64,000 nucleotides of DNA from Erythroxylum novogranatense (Eukaryota; Streptophyta; Magnoliopsida; Malpighiales; Erythroxylaceae): the NCBI GenBank assembly GCA_029891385.1, contig CM057226.1, forward strand, positions 89,598,977 through 89,662,976. Direction: 5' to 3'. The position numbers and the translations under genes are program-made. Shown piece by piece: positions 22,345-34,420 of this stretch. The number at the start of each line of letters is the position of its first letter. The stretch's first letter is position 1. The notes beneath the pieces are model-generated. The model saw only the letters and a program-made list of their open reading frames with translations, was not told the DNA's origin and made no database searches.

Positions 22345-23184
22345 TCACATCCCTATCAGGCCACAAGAGGATCGACACCGAATAAACAAGCCTGTATTTA
22401 TTGCCTTTGTCATGAAATTTGCTAAGTTACCTATGGTATGAATTTTTTGCATATCTACAACTCCTTCAACTTTTTGACGAATGAAGTGATATTGTCCTTG
22501 TATGTGTTCAATCTTTGAATGAAATGTTGGATTCCTTGCAAGATGCAAGACACTATAATTGTCACAAAACAAAATTTTTTTTCTTGTTTGTGCCTGAATT
22601 CTTTCAAGAGAATTTTTAACCATAATACTTCTTTACTGTTTTGTGTAGTTGCTATATAATATGTTTTTGTTGATGACATTGCAACAATTGATTGCAATTT
22701 TGAGATTTAGCTTATAGTTCCTACAACAAGTTTAAACATATAACTTGTAGTAGATTTACTCTTGTGAAAATCACCTGCATAACCTGAATCAACATATCTA
22801 CTGACAATAAAGTCTGATCCTCTATAACATAATGCAACATTTGACATTCTCTTAATGTATATTAGGATCCTCTTTATAGAATTTCAATACTCTCTTCTAG
22901 AATAACCATTCCTACTCCATGTGCAATGTCTAGTATTGTACAAATCATAACAAACATTAAACTTCCCATTGTTGATTCATACGGTACTTGAGACATCTCC
23001 ACTCTCTTCTTCATTGTTAGAACTCATTTTAGAGGATAACTTGAAATTAAAAGGAAGTGGGGTAGAACTAGCTTACAATCTTGCATGTTGAATAGTCGTA
23101 AGATTTTCTTCAAATAATTCTTTTGAGAAAGCCAAATCTTCCCATTTTTATGTCTCAGTAAATTTGCATCCTTAGAATCTTATT
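22345..23184 (-). pseudogene. pol: copia-A RT C-terminus and RNase H fragment
   Basis: Minus-strand blocks: MSQVPYESTMGSLMFVMICT (about 22990 downwards), a decayed SGYAGDFHKSKSTTSY RNase H region, then FCDNYSVLHLARNPTFHSKIEH and HFIRQKVEGVVDMQKIHT (22345-22623). Several stops and frameshifts. Continuous with 27443-28505 before the solo LTR inserted. Confidence 0.82.
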
Positions 23185-25121
23185 TGTAACATCCCATTAC
23201 TGATGGGAAGGGTAGAATAGTAAATGGAACGGGTTATGAGTATTTAGAATTGTCTTGGTATGTTCATGCATACACATACATGTAAATAGTGACTTTTGCG
23301 CATTTAAATGATTGTACAAGCATTCATGACATTTTTCCGGTATATTTGGTCATAAATGTGATTTTGGTAAAAAATGTGATATTTGTGCTTGAAAATTTAA
23401 TTGGAGTGGGTCATTGTGTGTTTTAAATTTTGGAAAGATTTTAGACATTTTTCTGGAAAATTTCTAGACTAGAAAAATTGCCAGGTGACAGACTGATTGG
23501 TTTCCGGTACTGGAAAGGACTGTTCAATGGCATTGAAAAATTAAATACATGAAGTTTGGATTTATTAATTCGAGCCATTGGAATTTGGGGAAAATTTAGA
23601 GTAGAAATTGGAGATCAAATGGACTAGTTACTAAAGTGGACCAATTGGAAGCATAAGAAATTGACATGTGGCAAGTGACATGTGTCACTTGCCCCACCAC
23701 ACATATAGGCCACGGAAGTGATAAATGAAAGACCATATTTTGGTCTTTCATTTAGCTTTTTACGACACTTTACATGGGAAAGGGTTAAAAAGTGATAGGT
23801 GATCATGCGTGGCCTTCCTTCCTCCTTCTTTTTCGATGGTTTCCTCTACTTGTTATACCCACACAAAAGCTCCTATGTCCTTCTTGCCTTCTCTTCTCTT
23901 GTTCACTAAAAAAAAAATCCATACCTAAGCCTTAAGAGGTTGATAATCGTATATGTGTGTGAAGGTAAAGAAGTTGGAGAGTTTGAAAAATTGAAGAAGT
24001 GGAAGCTTGATTTGGTTAGTAATATGTTCTATTTGATGGGTAATTACATTAATTGTGATGTTATTTAAAGTGAATTGCATGAACTTGTGTTTGGTACAGA
24101 TGGGTAGGTTATTTTCTTGGTTGAGTTATGATTGATTGAAGATGAATGATATAGCATATGTAGTATGTGAATTAAGTGTTTTGGATTGCTTTTTATGATG
24201 ATAGATGAGTATTCATCCAAGAAAGATAATTGAGTGTGTGTGCTGCCATTTGTGGATTAATGTTTAAGGAGAGGTTGTGATTTAGTTATGGTGGATTAAT
24301 TGAGTGAGAATTGGTGTAGAAATAGTATTAGAATGATAGGATTTGAGTTAGGTGTAAAATCTGGAAAATTTGATGTGTGTATTTTTCAATGTTTTGGTTA
24401 TAACTTTTTATATGGTTATCCTATTGAGATGAGGTTTGACTTAAATTAAGCTTGAGAAGTTTGGCTAGAATTCTTATGAAGGAAGTTCTATCCAATTGTG
24501 GCTTGAAGGGTTTTGAATTTTGCTTTGAAAGTGAGATATATGTGCAAGGTGAATAGTGATAATTCTAGCATTTAGAGATTTGTGACCTAAAATCTTTGTA
24601 AATTTTTATGGGTTGATTTCGGCTGAATGTAAGAAAAATGATCTCCATGAAAGTTATAGAGAATTTGCATAGCTTTTAAATGATGTATAATATTTTATTT
24701 TTGGTTGTGGAAATTGGACGATATGAAATTTGGAAGTTTGGATGTTGTTTTAGGATGACAAATTTCTGGTAGAAACTTTGATTGAAAAATTGACCCAGAT
24801 AGAGGTTGAAATTGCTTTTAAGTGTTTCACGAAAGTTTTAGATTATGTCTTGATCTTTCCATTGATGTAAAGTATGAAAATTTTGAACCATGGACTGTGA
24901 AGTTATAATTTTTAGAAGTTTCAATTACTATTTAGCATGACATTTAGTGGAAAGAAACTTTGATTGGCTATTTTACCCCTTTAAAGACAAAATTGGCTTT
25001 TAAGTTCTTCATAAAAGTTGTAGATATTCCTTTTAACTTTCCAATTATACTAAGTTTGTAGATTTTGGAGTTCTGAATCAAAAGTTATGGAGTTTGGAAG
25101 TTTAGATGTTGGTGAAGAGAA

Positions 25122-25303
25122 TGTGGGGATCGGCTTGCCAGATCGGTAGGCCAAAATGTGGTGTTCGGTCGGCTAGATCGATCGGCCAGAATGTGGTGAT
25201 CGGTCGGCCAGATCGGTCGGCAAAAATGTGGTGATCGGTTGGTCAGATCGATCGGCCAGAATGTGGCGATCGGTTGGTCGGCTAAAATGTGGCGATCGGT
25301 CTT
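25122..25303. repeat. GATCGGTCGGCC minisatellite in gypsy-1 LTR
   Basis: About five imperfect units of roughly 35 bp built from GATCGGTCGGCCAGATCG and AAAATGTGGTG. Each unit has nested inverted GATCGGnnGGCC / CGATCGG parts. The segment is much richer in G+C and CpG than its surroundings. Confidence 0.88.
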
Positions 25304-26369
25304 CTGAATACACTTCACTCTTTTGCTTATATCTTTTCTGTCCGACATCCGATCGACCTGATTTTTGAAGCTTTGGATTCCTAAGACATCTATCTATATG
25401 TACATGGAAAATTGTGTATTTTTTAGATTAAATTGAGTATGATTGATTTAATCAAAGTGAGTTGAGAAAATTTCTGAACCTGGTTCAGTATTTTGGTGAA
25501 TTCTTGATCTGTGGACATCCGATTGACTTGATTCTCGAGGCATCAGATTCGTGAATTATTTAATTTCATTTATATATAAAATAGAAAATTTTTAGAGATG
25601 AAATTGATGTGGTTTCATTAGGTCAAAGTGAGGGGACCAGGTAATTATTTTTCTGATCCGTGTTTTGACAATATTTGGACCTATAGAGGTCCAAATTGAG
25701 TGATTTTAGTGTCTATAGATTCCTAGAGCATAGAGGAATTTTTCTAAAAGAAGAGGTTGCCTAGGTTAACTTATGTGAAGGGTCTGATTAATCGAGAACA
25801 ACAGACCTGAAAATATGGTTTAGAAAAAATTCAATAAGCATAAATTGCCAGTTTAAGGATTTTAGTGCGGCTAAACCCTAGGCATATTTGAGTTGTTATA
25901 TTGGAATGGTTTTTGAGATAAAATTTATCGATTGATACCAGGATAGTCATGAATATGCATCAAACATATATGCGCATCAATAATTATAATTGTGCAAAAT
26001 TATTAATGTGTGTGCAATGTATTGAATAAATGGGTTATGTAGGCTAAGAGTTCGTAGACAGGCATTTTCAGAATTTGGAAGCAAATGCCAATCTGGAGCG
26101 TACTGTGAGTAGACTGAGATCGTTTTATTTCACCCTTTATTCTGTTTTGTTTTATTTTGTATAAATTAATTACTGGATATAGATTGATTTTATTAGGTTC
26201 CGGACAGGAGGTCCGATGATTGTGATACTGAGCTGTGTTATAGAAGTGCTACTTGTATGTGAATTTGAAACCTACATGCCTATGATGTGATTACTTGTGA
26301 CATATGTGTTGGTTATGATATATATATACTGCTTTATGCATTTCATACATGAATGCATACTCAGATAAT

Positions 26370-26860
26370 GACAGTTGTGACTAGAGCAACCACCGATTAG
26401 AGCAAAAGCTCAATGATTGTACTTGGTCCTCGAGCCCTATAGTGATATAGAGCCTCAGGCTCAATGCTTAATGTGCCCATATTGGGACAGTTCAGGTGCT
26501 CGGTCACAACATCGTAATAAATTGGAAAGTGTCACATGGTTATTTCATATGTATCTGCTTACATATATTTGATTAAGTGAAAGGAAAAATGCCTTATGCT
26601 TATGTGAAATAAATGTGTTTTGATTGCATTGCATGGCATAAGTGTATGAAATAAAATGGTTATTGTGACCAGAGTCGCCACCGATCAGAGCTTTAAGCTC
26701 AACGAGTGGAAATGAAATTTGAGCTCATAAGTGATTCAGAGCCTCCGACTCAACATTTAATGAGTCTTGTATCCACCAACGGATAAGGGACAGTTATTAA
26801 TGAGCCCTACAAGGGACAGTTTAGGCACTCGGTCACAACAAACTAATAAATGAAAAGTGA
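26370..26860. repeat. Duplicated ~290-bp module in gypsy-1 LTR
   Basis: Blocks starting at GTGACTAGAGCAACCACCGA (about 26374) and GTGACCAGAGTCGCCACCGA (about 26666) each continue with AGAGC..AAGCTCAA, AGAGCCTC..CTCAA, GGGACAGTT.AGG and CTCGGTCACAACA. The copies have diverged with indels. Confidence 0.8.
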
Positions 26861-27442
26861 GTCTCATGTGCATGTATCGAATATGAATAATGTGACTGTG
26901 CAATTCCATAAATGTGTGAATGTGAAATACTGTGAATGTGCACTATGAAATAAAGTGAGATGTATGAATATTGTGTTATGTGACTGGGTGAACCATCGAT
27001 GATGGTCACTCACTGAGTTCGCAAAAACTCACCCAAAATTTGCAATTATTTTTCAAAATCCAGAAGAATATCCCGTTAGGCAACGGGCATATAGCAACCG
27101 CTTGTGAGTGAGAGAAGAGGTCGGAATCAGTTCGCGTCTGCATTAGTGTCTGATAACTTATGTATAAAATCTGTATTTTTTGAATTTGTGTACAAATGAT
27201 TAAGTCATTTTGTAAAGTCAATGGACTAAATTAATTTGTAATTATGAAAGCCCCCCTTGTGGTCATTGTATTTACAGGTGATTTATGTATGGTAATGATT
27301 TTTCGCATAGCATATGCTTGTGTTTTTTTTAAAAATTATGCTGAGTTTTAACTGAGTGATGTAGCACGCCACCCTTGCAGGGCACGAACTCGAATATCAC
27401 CATCGATGTCGGGTTCGGCTCATGCGGGAGTGGGGTGTTACA

Positions 27443-28505
27443 TTATTTGCTAGTCCCAATCCTTCATATCAAATTGCCTAGCCAATTGTGTCTTTGACTA
27501 CTTAAGTCGATCTTTATTGGGGCCTATGACCAATATGTCATCTACATACAATAGGAAGATAGTGAAATTACATTCACCAAACCTTTTGAAATATGCACAA
27601 GGGTCTACATTGAGTCTATTGTATCTAAGGCTCATGATAAAGAAACCAAATCTCTTATACCAACAACTTGGTGTCTGTTTTAGATCGTACAGAGATTTGC
27701 TTAACCTGCAAACTAAGTTCTCTTTGCCTTTTTTCTTCAAAACCTTATGGTTGGAGCATATAAATTTTTTCTTAAAGATCTCCATAGAAAAATGTTGTTT
27801 TTACATCTAACTGTTCAAGATGTAAATAAAAAATAACACACATTTCCAAGACTACTTGGACTATAGTGAGTCAAACTACAGGATTCAATATTTCATTGAA
27901 GTCAATTCCTTCTTTCCGAGCATCTCCTTTCACCACCAATCTTCCACTATAGCTCTCCACTTAATCTTCGCCATTTCGTTTAATCTTAAAAACCCATTCA
28001 TTTCCAATAGGCCTTCTTCCATATGGTAATGGTGCAAGCTCCCAAGTTTTATTCTTATGAAGAGCTTTAATTTCTTCCTGCATTACTGCCTTCCATAAAG
28101 ATGCATCTGAATTACTCATTGCTTCTTGAAGGAGGGTTGATGACTCCCCTTCCTCTGTTAAAAGTGTATGCAATATTAATATTCATAATATAATCAGAAT
28201 GCCAACATGTTTACCTCTTTGTGCGATATGACCTGTGAATTTTTGGAGCTTAGTTCTTGTGCCTCGTGCTCTGTTGTTGCTTGAAAAGAGTCTTCTTATT
28301 CAACTTCTCTTTCCACTTGTACAATTGTAATCTTTGAATTTATTTTTGAAGTATTATCATCTCCTTCATCCTTTTGTAGTTGATCTCCTACAAAGACAAC
28401 ATCCCTGTTGACTATGACCTTATAGGTAGTGAGATCCCATAGGCGATACTCCTTTGCTTTGTCAGCATATCCCATGAATATGCATTTCCTAGATTTTGGA
28501 TCCAA
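27443..28505 (-). pseudogene. pol: copia-A integrase C-terminus and RT N-terminal half
   Basis: Minus-strand order: MDPKSRKCIFMGYADKAKEY (28505), the integrase C-terminal GYADKAK-type motif; MQEEIKALHKNKTWELAPLP and GNEWVFKIKRNGED (28173-27961), the RT start; LYDLKQTPSCWYKRF and LLYVDDILVIG (27785-27498) with an intact catalytic YVDD. Stops and frameshifts between the blocks. It ends at the gypsy-1 insertion. Confidence 0.85.
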
Positions 28506-29107
28506 CTTTGTGATATCATGGCATTGTACTTCACGTACTCTAGACTTCCAAATATATAAATATTTGAATAATCAACTGGTTAACTAGTTCACATTTGATG
28601 GAGACCGATTCATCATATAATAAGCATTATTGACTGCTTCTGCCCTTTGTTTTCTTCTTCTTTTTTATACTTGACAACACCCCATTTGCTAGTGTTAGAT
28701 GAAGATTTGCAATAACATTACTATCCATCTCATTCCTATTAGTATTATTTGTATACTCAACCAACTATTCGCTTATAGCCACTAGGCAATTATCTTTTCT
28801 AAAAATAATCATTTTCAACTTCCACAGTGAGAAATTACTTCTTTTGAATTTTTCTATTTCAAAATTTTATGCCATTTCTTGTATCACAAACTTCTTTGAT
28901 CAAAGAATCTACCCCCACTATTTTACGTGAATAGTAACCATACACATAAATAGTAACTGTAAATGTAAATAGTAATAATACATATGAATAGTATCCAGTA
29001 TCTTCAAATAGTGATCTAACTTATTTTTTGATGAGAAGAATCCACTATTTAGAGGCAAAGCATAATGTAAGTATACCTGCATGCCCAAATTGGGCTCTAA
29101 TACTACT
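28506..29107 (-). other. copia-A 5' internal remnant with PBS
   Basis: No readable gag. It contains repeated AATAGTAA motifs (28928-28985). A PBS-like TAGTATTAGAGC lies on the minus strand at 29105-29094, just inside the LTR, two changes from the tRNA-iMet site. Confidence 0.55.
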
Positions 29108-29578
29108 TGTTGAGAAAATTAACCAAATTCGAGTAGGATCACATCAAATAAATTTGAGATAATCGAACACAAAATTTTTAAATGGATAACCCCTTAAATG
29201 AATTAGGGTAAAAACCAACAGGACGAGTAGAAAGTTTCAATATAAGAAATAATAGTAGTTACAACCTCTCTATATTTTATACAAAAAAATGAGAAACACT
29301 CTCTATTAAACATCATTACGTGATACAGAGATTTGCATATGAAGAATGAGATTTTCTAATAAGGGATTCTTTGCAAATGAACTAGGGAAGCCTATTGATA
29401 GGCCACCCTCACACAGTTTTGGATACCTAAAAATTAGCTATCCATGCCACCATTTAAATTAGCTATCCATGCCACCATTTAATTTCCAACCTATTTGCCC
29501 CCTCCCTTGCCTCCTCCCTTTTTGACCATGGTAGTCGCAATTATTGACCACCTTATTGACCACCTATCATTCCAAACA
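29108..29578 (-). repeat. copia-A 5' LTR (471 bp)
   Basis: On the minus strand starts TGTTTGGAATGATAGG and ends TTTTCTCAACA, next to the PBS. Its central part matches 21961-22267. A short local duplication (ATTAGCTATCCATGCCACCATTTAA) occurs near 29436-29482. Confidence 0.8.
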
Positions 29579-30886
29579 ACTTTCAGGTTAAATTTGGGTT
29601 AAATTCTAATATATACAAGTCATATAGCTATTTAGATATCGTATACAATAGTTACCTATGTAACAATTTCGATTAAAATGGTTTGATAAAAGTCTAAAGA
29701 TTTATTTTAATTTCAAATATAATAAGATTTATGTAATTTAGAATAAAATAAATTTAAATAGATAGAAAGATTGGAAAGATTTGTTTCCTTTACCCATACC
29801 TATCATTCCCCAAAGTATATAAATGGCATTTTAATGCCATCACTAATATTCACATGATAGAAATTTTAAGTAAATTAATAAACACAACATCTTTTATTTT
29901 CATATCCATCATTAATCAACCAAATTATTTACTTAAATTTAAATTTTAGGAGAAATTATCCCTTTTATTTATTTGTGTTATGTTCAAATGATAATCATCA
30001 ATCTCATTTAATTGATTATTATCTAGATAATGTTAAGATATATTGTAAACATATAACAATCAAATGATCTCACCTCAAATTCCTGAAGTATATTCTAACT
30101 CAAACCTAGAAGTAGTCATTATTTCCATGTCTTCATCATTAAAAAGCCAACCCATATGCTAGAAAACTTCCCCACATAGTCATATATCTATTAGCAACAT
30201 ATGATGTCTCGATCATATATTTGTTAGGAATATATGATGTCTTGATTAATGAATTGATCAATGAGTAGATTTTGTATGATGTATCATAGGTCATATCTAG
30301 CATTTTAATCTTCTCTCATCTTAATTATTTCATTGTGTCATAAATATTCTCTCACTAAGAGTCTACATCTTTGAATACAAAATTTTCTTATGTGAGTTAA
30401 CAATCAACAATGACCTTCTTTTATTCTAAATTCTCTTAAATTAAATTAAATTTAGTTTCTACATTTATCTCATAAGATGATATAAAATAATATTTTAGTA
30501 ACATTTTAAAATAACAAATCTTAAACTTAATTCTAATGAATTATATAAGAGTTCTAGTGAGTATATTACGTGACTCACGTGACTTTTGAGTCTCGCACAA
30601 TGTAAATTTTAAGGGTATATTATGTAACCTTTAGGGTTTTATATATTTCGAGTTAGAATAATTCATTAATTTTAAAATACTACATTAAAGATGATTCATT
30701 GAGAAAAGATAAGGACTTTTATTATTATTATTATTTAATTTTAACATATCAAATTTACAATCACATTAAATTTCCTAAATAAAAATTATATGTAATTTTA
30801 TTAAGGAATCAATGGATTAAATTTTAAATAATTTATATATAATGAGTAACTCTAGTTAATGTAAAATTTCAATTGCTATGGCTTTT

Positions 30887-30929
<43 letters not shown>

Positions 30930-31523
30930 TATGTATGTATATAGATTCTAATAGTTTATTAGATAATATGAAACTTATCTTAAACCTTTTAACATATAAA
31001 TATTGAAATAACAACAAGGAACAAAATAAATAATTTTTATTTTCATAATTTATTTATATAAAATATAAAAATAAAATTCAATGTTCTTCATACACTTGTC
31101 TAAATTTCAAATATTAAAAGGGGTTTTCACCCTCATCAATGAGTCAAATCTTGTAATACTTTAATTTAAGTTAGTTTTAATAATTATATGAGGAGTCTTT
31201 TCTTAAATTCACCATTTTTGCATGACTAAAATTTATTGATTGCAAAATCATGTGTTTTAAACATCATCTTTTTCTTATACACATAAAGGAATGAGAATAT
31301 TATAGATACATTTATTGAGTTTTAAAATATTCAAATTTTGTATTGTATTGTGTTTATTGAGAATATTATGTTGCATAACTAAAACACTATAGCTAAATGT
31401 AAAAAGTTCCTCCGATACAATGCATTCATCAAAATTTGGTAATTATTAAATAAGAAAATGCTACTATTTATTTATTAAAAATAGTTTTCCTAATCGATTC
31501 TCACCTAAGAAAATGAAACATGA
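29579..31523. other. AT-rich unassigned DNA between the two nests
   Basis: No ORF, LTR ends or motif recognised. Very AT-rich with (TTA)n near 30718-30733 and a (CT)n(AT)n microsatellite at 30885-30929. It is the only stretch in the window that might be pre-insertion host sequence, or an old unrecognisable repeat. Confidence 0.5.
30885..30929. repeat. Compound (CT)n(AT)n microsatellite
   Basis: CTCTCT run directly followed by a TATATA run. Confidence 0.9.
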
Positions 31524-31749
31524 TGTTGAGATTTATTTTAAGAAGCAAAATAAGAATTTGCTATATCTTTATTTACGCACAAAGATCTATTTATATATAG
31601 AGTTTTTTTTTCAGTTGAAGCTAATAACAAACTAACTGATATAACCATTTCTTTTATAGTTACAATATATCAGCTCTAGAGAAAAACAACCATGCTATTA
31701 ACTTTCATTAAAAATATCTATACTATTTCTACGCTATATATTTTACACA
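31524..31749 (-). repeat. copia-B 3' LTR (about 226 bp)
   Basis: Follows CAACTTGAGCGGGTG, a degraded version of the purine-rich tract common before copia LTRs, and starts TGTGTAAAATATA on the minus strand. It has TATATATAAATAG at about 31602-31590 and ends AAATCTCAACA. The 5' partner is not in the window, so the boundaries are provisional. Confidence 0.55.
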
Positions 31750-31775
31750 CCCGCTCAAGTTGAGGTTGGTGAAAA

Positions 31776-33586
31776 TCAACCAAGCCCAACTTGGAAAGTA
31801 GTGTAGAAAAAAATAGGAACAATAAGAGGCTTGGTAAACAAATATGCTAATTGACGTGAAGACCGGACATGAGTTGGTTTAATAAATCCTTTCGTAACTT
31901 TGTCTCGAACAAGATGGCAGCCAATATCCAAGTGTTTCGTGCATTCGTGAAACATAGGATTAGTTGTAATATATAAAGCAGCTTGATTATCATAGTATAA
32001 AGGAATTGATAGAGGAGGCGAAATGTGAAAATCCTTCAACAGGTAAGTGAGCCATTGGAGCTCACAAATAGTCATAGCCATACTATAGTACTCTGCTTCA
32101 ACAGGGGAACACAAAACCATAGCTTGCTTCTTGGTTTTTCAAGAAACAAGTGATGAACCTAGAAAAATATAGTAACCCATAACAGATTTATGAGTAGACA
32201 TAGAAGTAGTTGAATCAACATCATAATATCTATTGAGAGTAAATCAAGAATTAGAAGGGCAAAATATACCTTTAGATAGACATCCTTTAAACTAACTTAA
32301 CTGTTTAACGACATAAGAGATATCTGGTCGAGAAAGATTAAGATAGAGAAGATGACCAATTAAACGATGATATTTAGCTGCATCTGAATATGGAGAATTT
32401 ATCATGGACTGAAGTCGAGTGTTCACAAAGAAAGGAATAGCAGCAAGTTTAGCACTTTGTAAACCAGGTTCTTGTAAAATATAAAGCACATATTTCCCTT
32501 GATTAAGATAAATCCCATCAGAGGAGTGAGCTATCTCAAGACCAAGGAAGTATTTAGCAGATCCAAGGTCTTTGACAATAAAAACAGCACGTACAAATCA
32601 CTTAATATCTTGAATAGTTTCTTTATTAGGTCTTGTGATTAACACATTGTCTACATACATGATGAGAGCTAAGAAAGAAGAACTGTAAGACATGAAAAAT
32701 AAACAGTGGTCATGTTTAGATTGAACAAAACATAATTACTAAAGTTTAGTAAAAAAATGCCAAGTTCCATTGTCTAGAAGCCTGTTTAAGGCCATAAGAG
32801 ACTTAACAAGCTTGCAAACTTGATGTGGACCAACTCTAGTATATCCTTCAGGAGGCAACATGAACACTTTTTTGTTAAGAGAATAATGGAGAAAAGCATT
32901 GTTTATATCAATTTGACGCAGAGGCCATGAATTAGTAGAAACAAGGGCAAGAAATAAATGCACAGTAACGAGTTTAGCAATAAGAGAAAAGCCATCGGTA
33001 TAATCAAGACCTTCGATTTGAATTTGCCCTTTAGTTACCAATCTCGCCTTACATCGATCCACACTACTATCAGGTTTAAATTTGTTTTTATAAACCCATT
33101 TAGAACCAATAGCTTTCATATTGGGAGGAAAAGGAGTGAGCTGTCAGGCGTTGTTTTCTCTAGCGCATAAAACTCCTATTGTGTGGCTTAACCCAAATTT
33201 CATCTAGTTTAGGTTGATTATAGCTCTGAGGTTTATGGACTATAGATATATTTACTATAAAATGCAGATATGAAGAAATAAAACAAGGTGCGTGAATGAA
33301 TTGAAAGGAGGGAGGAGTATAGGACATACCTAAAGTAGGTTACTGAGCTAAGAAAGAACTAGCAGTAGATGTGAAGTCGTAGGTAGAAGCAGTTATATTC
33401 GAGACAAAATCATTTAACGTTGTAGAGGGATATTTGACTTTTGTGCTTTTCCAAATATATAAAGAAGGTATAGAAGGATCATAAACATCTGAAGTAGAGA
33501 TCAATATTGATGCTTCAATTGGAACTGAAGTAATTTGCATTTTATCTATAGAGGATGAATCAATTGATGATACATGAGCTATGGTA
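31776..33586 (-). pseudogene. pol: copia-B RT, RNase H and linker, broken
   Basis: Reading leftward: a Ser/Thr-rich linker (33540-33340); RT with GSKWVYKNKFKPDSSVDRCKA and QIDINNAFLHYSL (33119-32739); a catalytic box that reads YVDN instead of YVDD (about 32663-32650); the KYVLYILQEPGL and PYSDAAKYHRLIGHLLYLNL region (32489-32292); RNase H with SPVEAEYYSMA, YYDNQAALYIT and HECTKHLDIGCHLVRDK (32120-31776). Many stops. It continues upstream at 45899 beyond gypsy-2. Confidence 0.85.
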
Positions 33587-34194
33587 TTATATGTTGGCCC
33601 CTGAATTTTCTTGTTAAATTAAGCATGATTTATATTAATTATGAGGTTTGATGGATAAATTTTTGGACCTACTTATTCTGTAAATGTGAGAAGAATTTAT
33701 TATATGGTTTCGTTGTATTAAAAGTGGTAAGAATGCATAAAGGCATTTTGGGCATGACACTTAAGATTTTAAGACTTAAGGCTTTAGTGAAAGGGCAAGA
33801 TGGACATTTCACAATTATTAAGGGTATAAAAAGAAGGAGAATTGGTTGTTTTGTTTGGAAAATGAAGGAGAGAACCGTGGAAGAAGAAGAGAAGAAGAGG
33901 AAAATTAGGGTTTTGGAAATCTTGAAGAATTTGACGAATCTTAGAGCTAAACAAGTAAGTATAAGCATCATCCCTTCTTGATTTGTTAAATGAATTATGT
34001 TTTGTGATGGTTAGAAGTGAAAAACGGGGTTGAATGTATGAAGTGAGTTTTCGGTTGATGGTGTTTTAGGTTTGATGATTTTGTTGTGTTTGTGAATGGA
34101 TTTTGTGTTGAAATGAGTTAGAAATGAAGTAGGAATGATGATTTAGTGTTAAGATGAGTTATTTGTGAAATTTGGGAAGAATGGAGATGAAAAA

Positions 34195-34420
34195 TGTCGA
34201 AAAACAAGTGTTCGGAAGGTTTCCGACCTCGCACGTCGCGACGCACGCAGGCACCCACGTCTCGGCGCCCACGAAGCGACGAGGGTGAATGTCAAAAAAC
34301 AAGTGTTCGGAAGGTTTTTGACCTCGCACGTCGTGGCGCACGCAGGCACCCACGTCTCGGCGAAGACGCGCCCCGCCAAGGCGTGTCTGAGTGCCCTCAT
34401 CATTGCGAGCTCCAAAGATT
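34195..34420. repeat. 95-bp GC-rich tandem duplication in gypsy-2 LTR
   Basis: Units start at 34195 and 34290 (AAACAAGTGTTCGGAAGG, then GACCTCGCACGTCG and ACGCAGGCACCCACGTCTCGG). They are almost identical for about 80 bp; the second is followed by more GC-rich sequence. CpG-dense in otherwise AT-rich DNA. Reading frames on both strands here are by-products of the base composition. Confidence 0.9.

Larger units (their letters stand above)
23185..27442 (+). mobile_element. gypsy-1: 4258-bp solo LTR, TSD TTATT
   Basis: Ends TGTAACATCCCATTAC and GGGGTGTTACA form the short inverted ends of an LTR. TTATT is at 23180-23184 and 27443-27447, and the copia-A RT reading frame continues across the site. 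No protein motif lies inside, so it is best read as a solo LTR left by LTR-LTR recombination. Length and end sequence fit Ty3/gypsy elements with long LTRs such as the Tekay/Del chromoviruses (inference). Strand is inferred from partial similarity in layout to gypsy-2. It contains a minisatellite and a duplicated module. Confidence 0.88.
21961..29578 (-). mobile_element. copia-A: decayed minus-strand copia element
   Basis: RNase H, RT and integrase C-terminal fragments lie on the minus strand between two related LTRs (21961-22267, cut by the CACTA, and 29108-29578). Gag, protease and the integrase core are missing: only ~600 bp separate the 5' LTR from the integrase C-terminus, so an internal deletion occurred. 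It hosts the gypsy-1 solo LTR (23185-27442) and, in its 3' LTR, the CACTA. Confidence 0.85.

Noticed and set aside
25085..25348. Minus-strand ORF with repeated ADQPIATFWPID-like peptide
   Set aside because: It is a by-product of the GATCGGTCGGCC minisatellite with no conserved family motif.
23185..27442. A DNA transposon or Helitron instead of a solo LTR
   Set aside because: TG...CA ends, 5-bp TSD and length fit an LTR; no terminal inverted repeats longer than the LTR-type ends, and no Helitron TC/CTRR ends.
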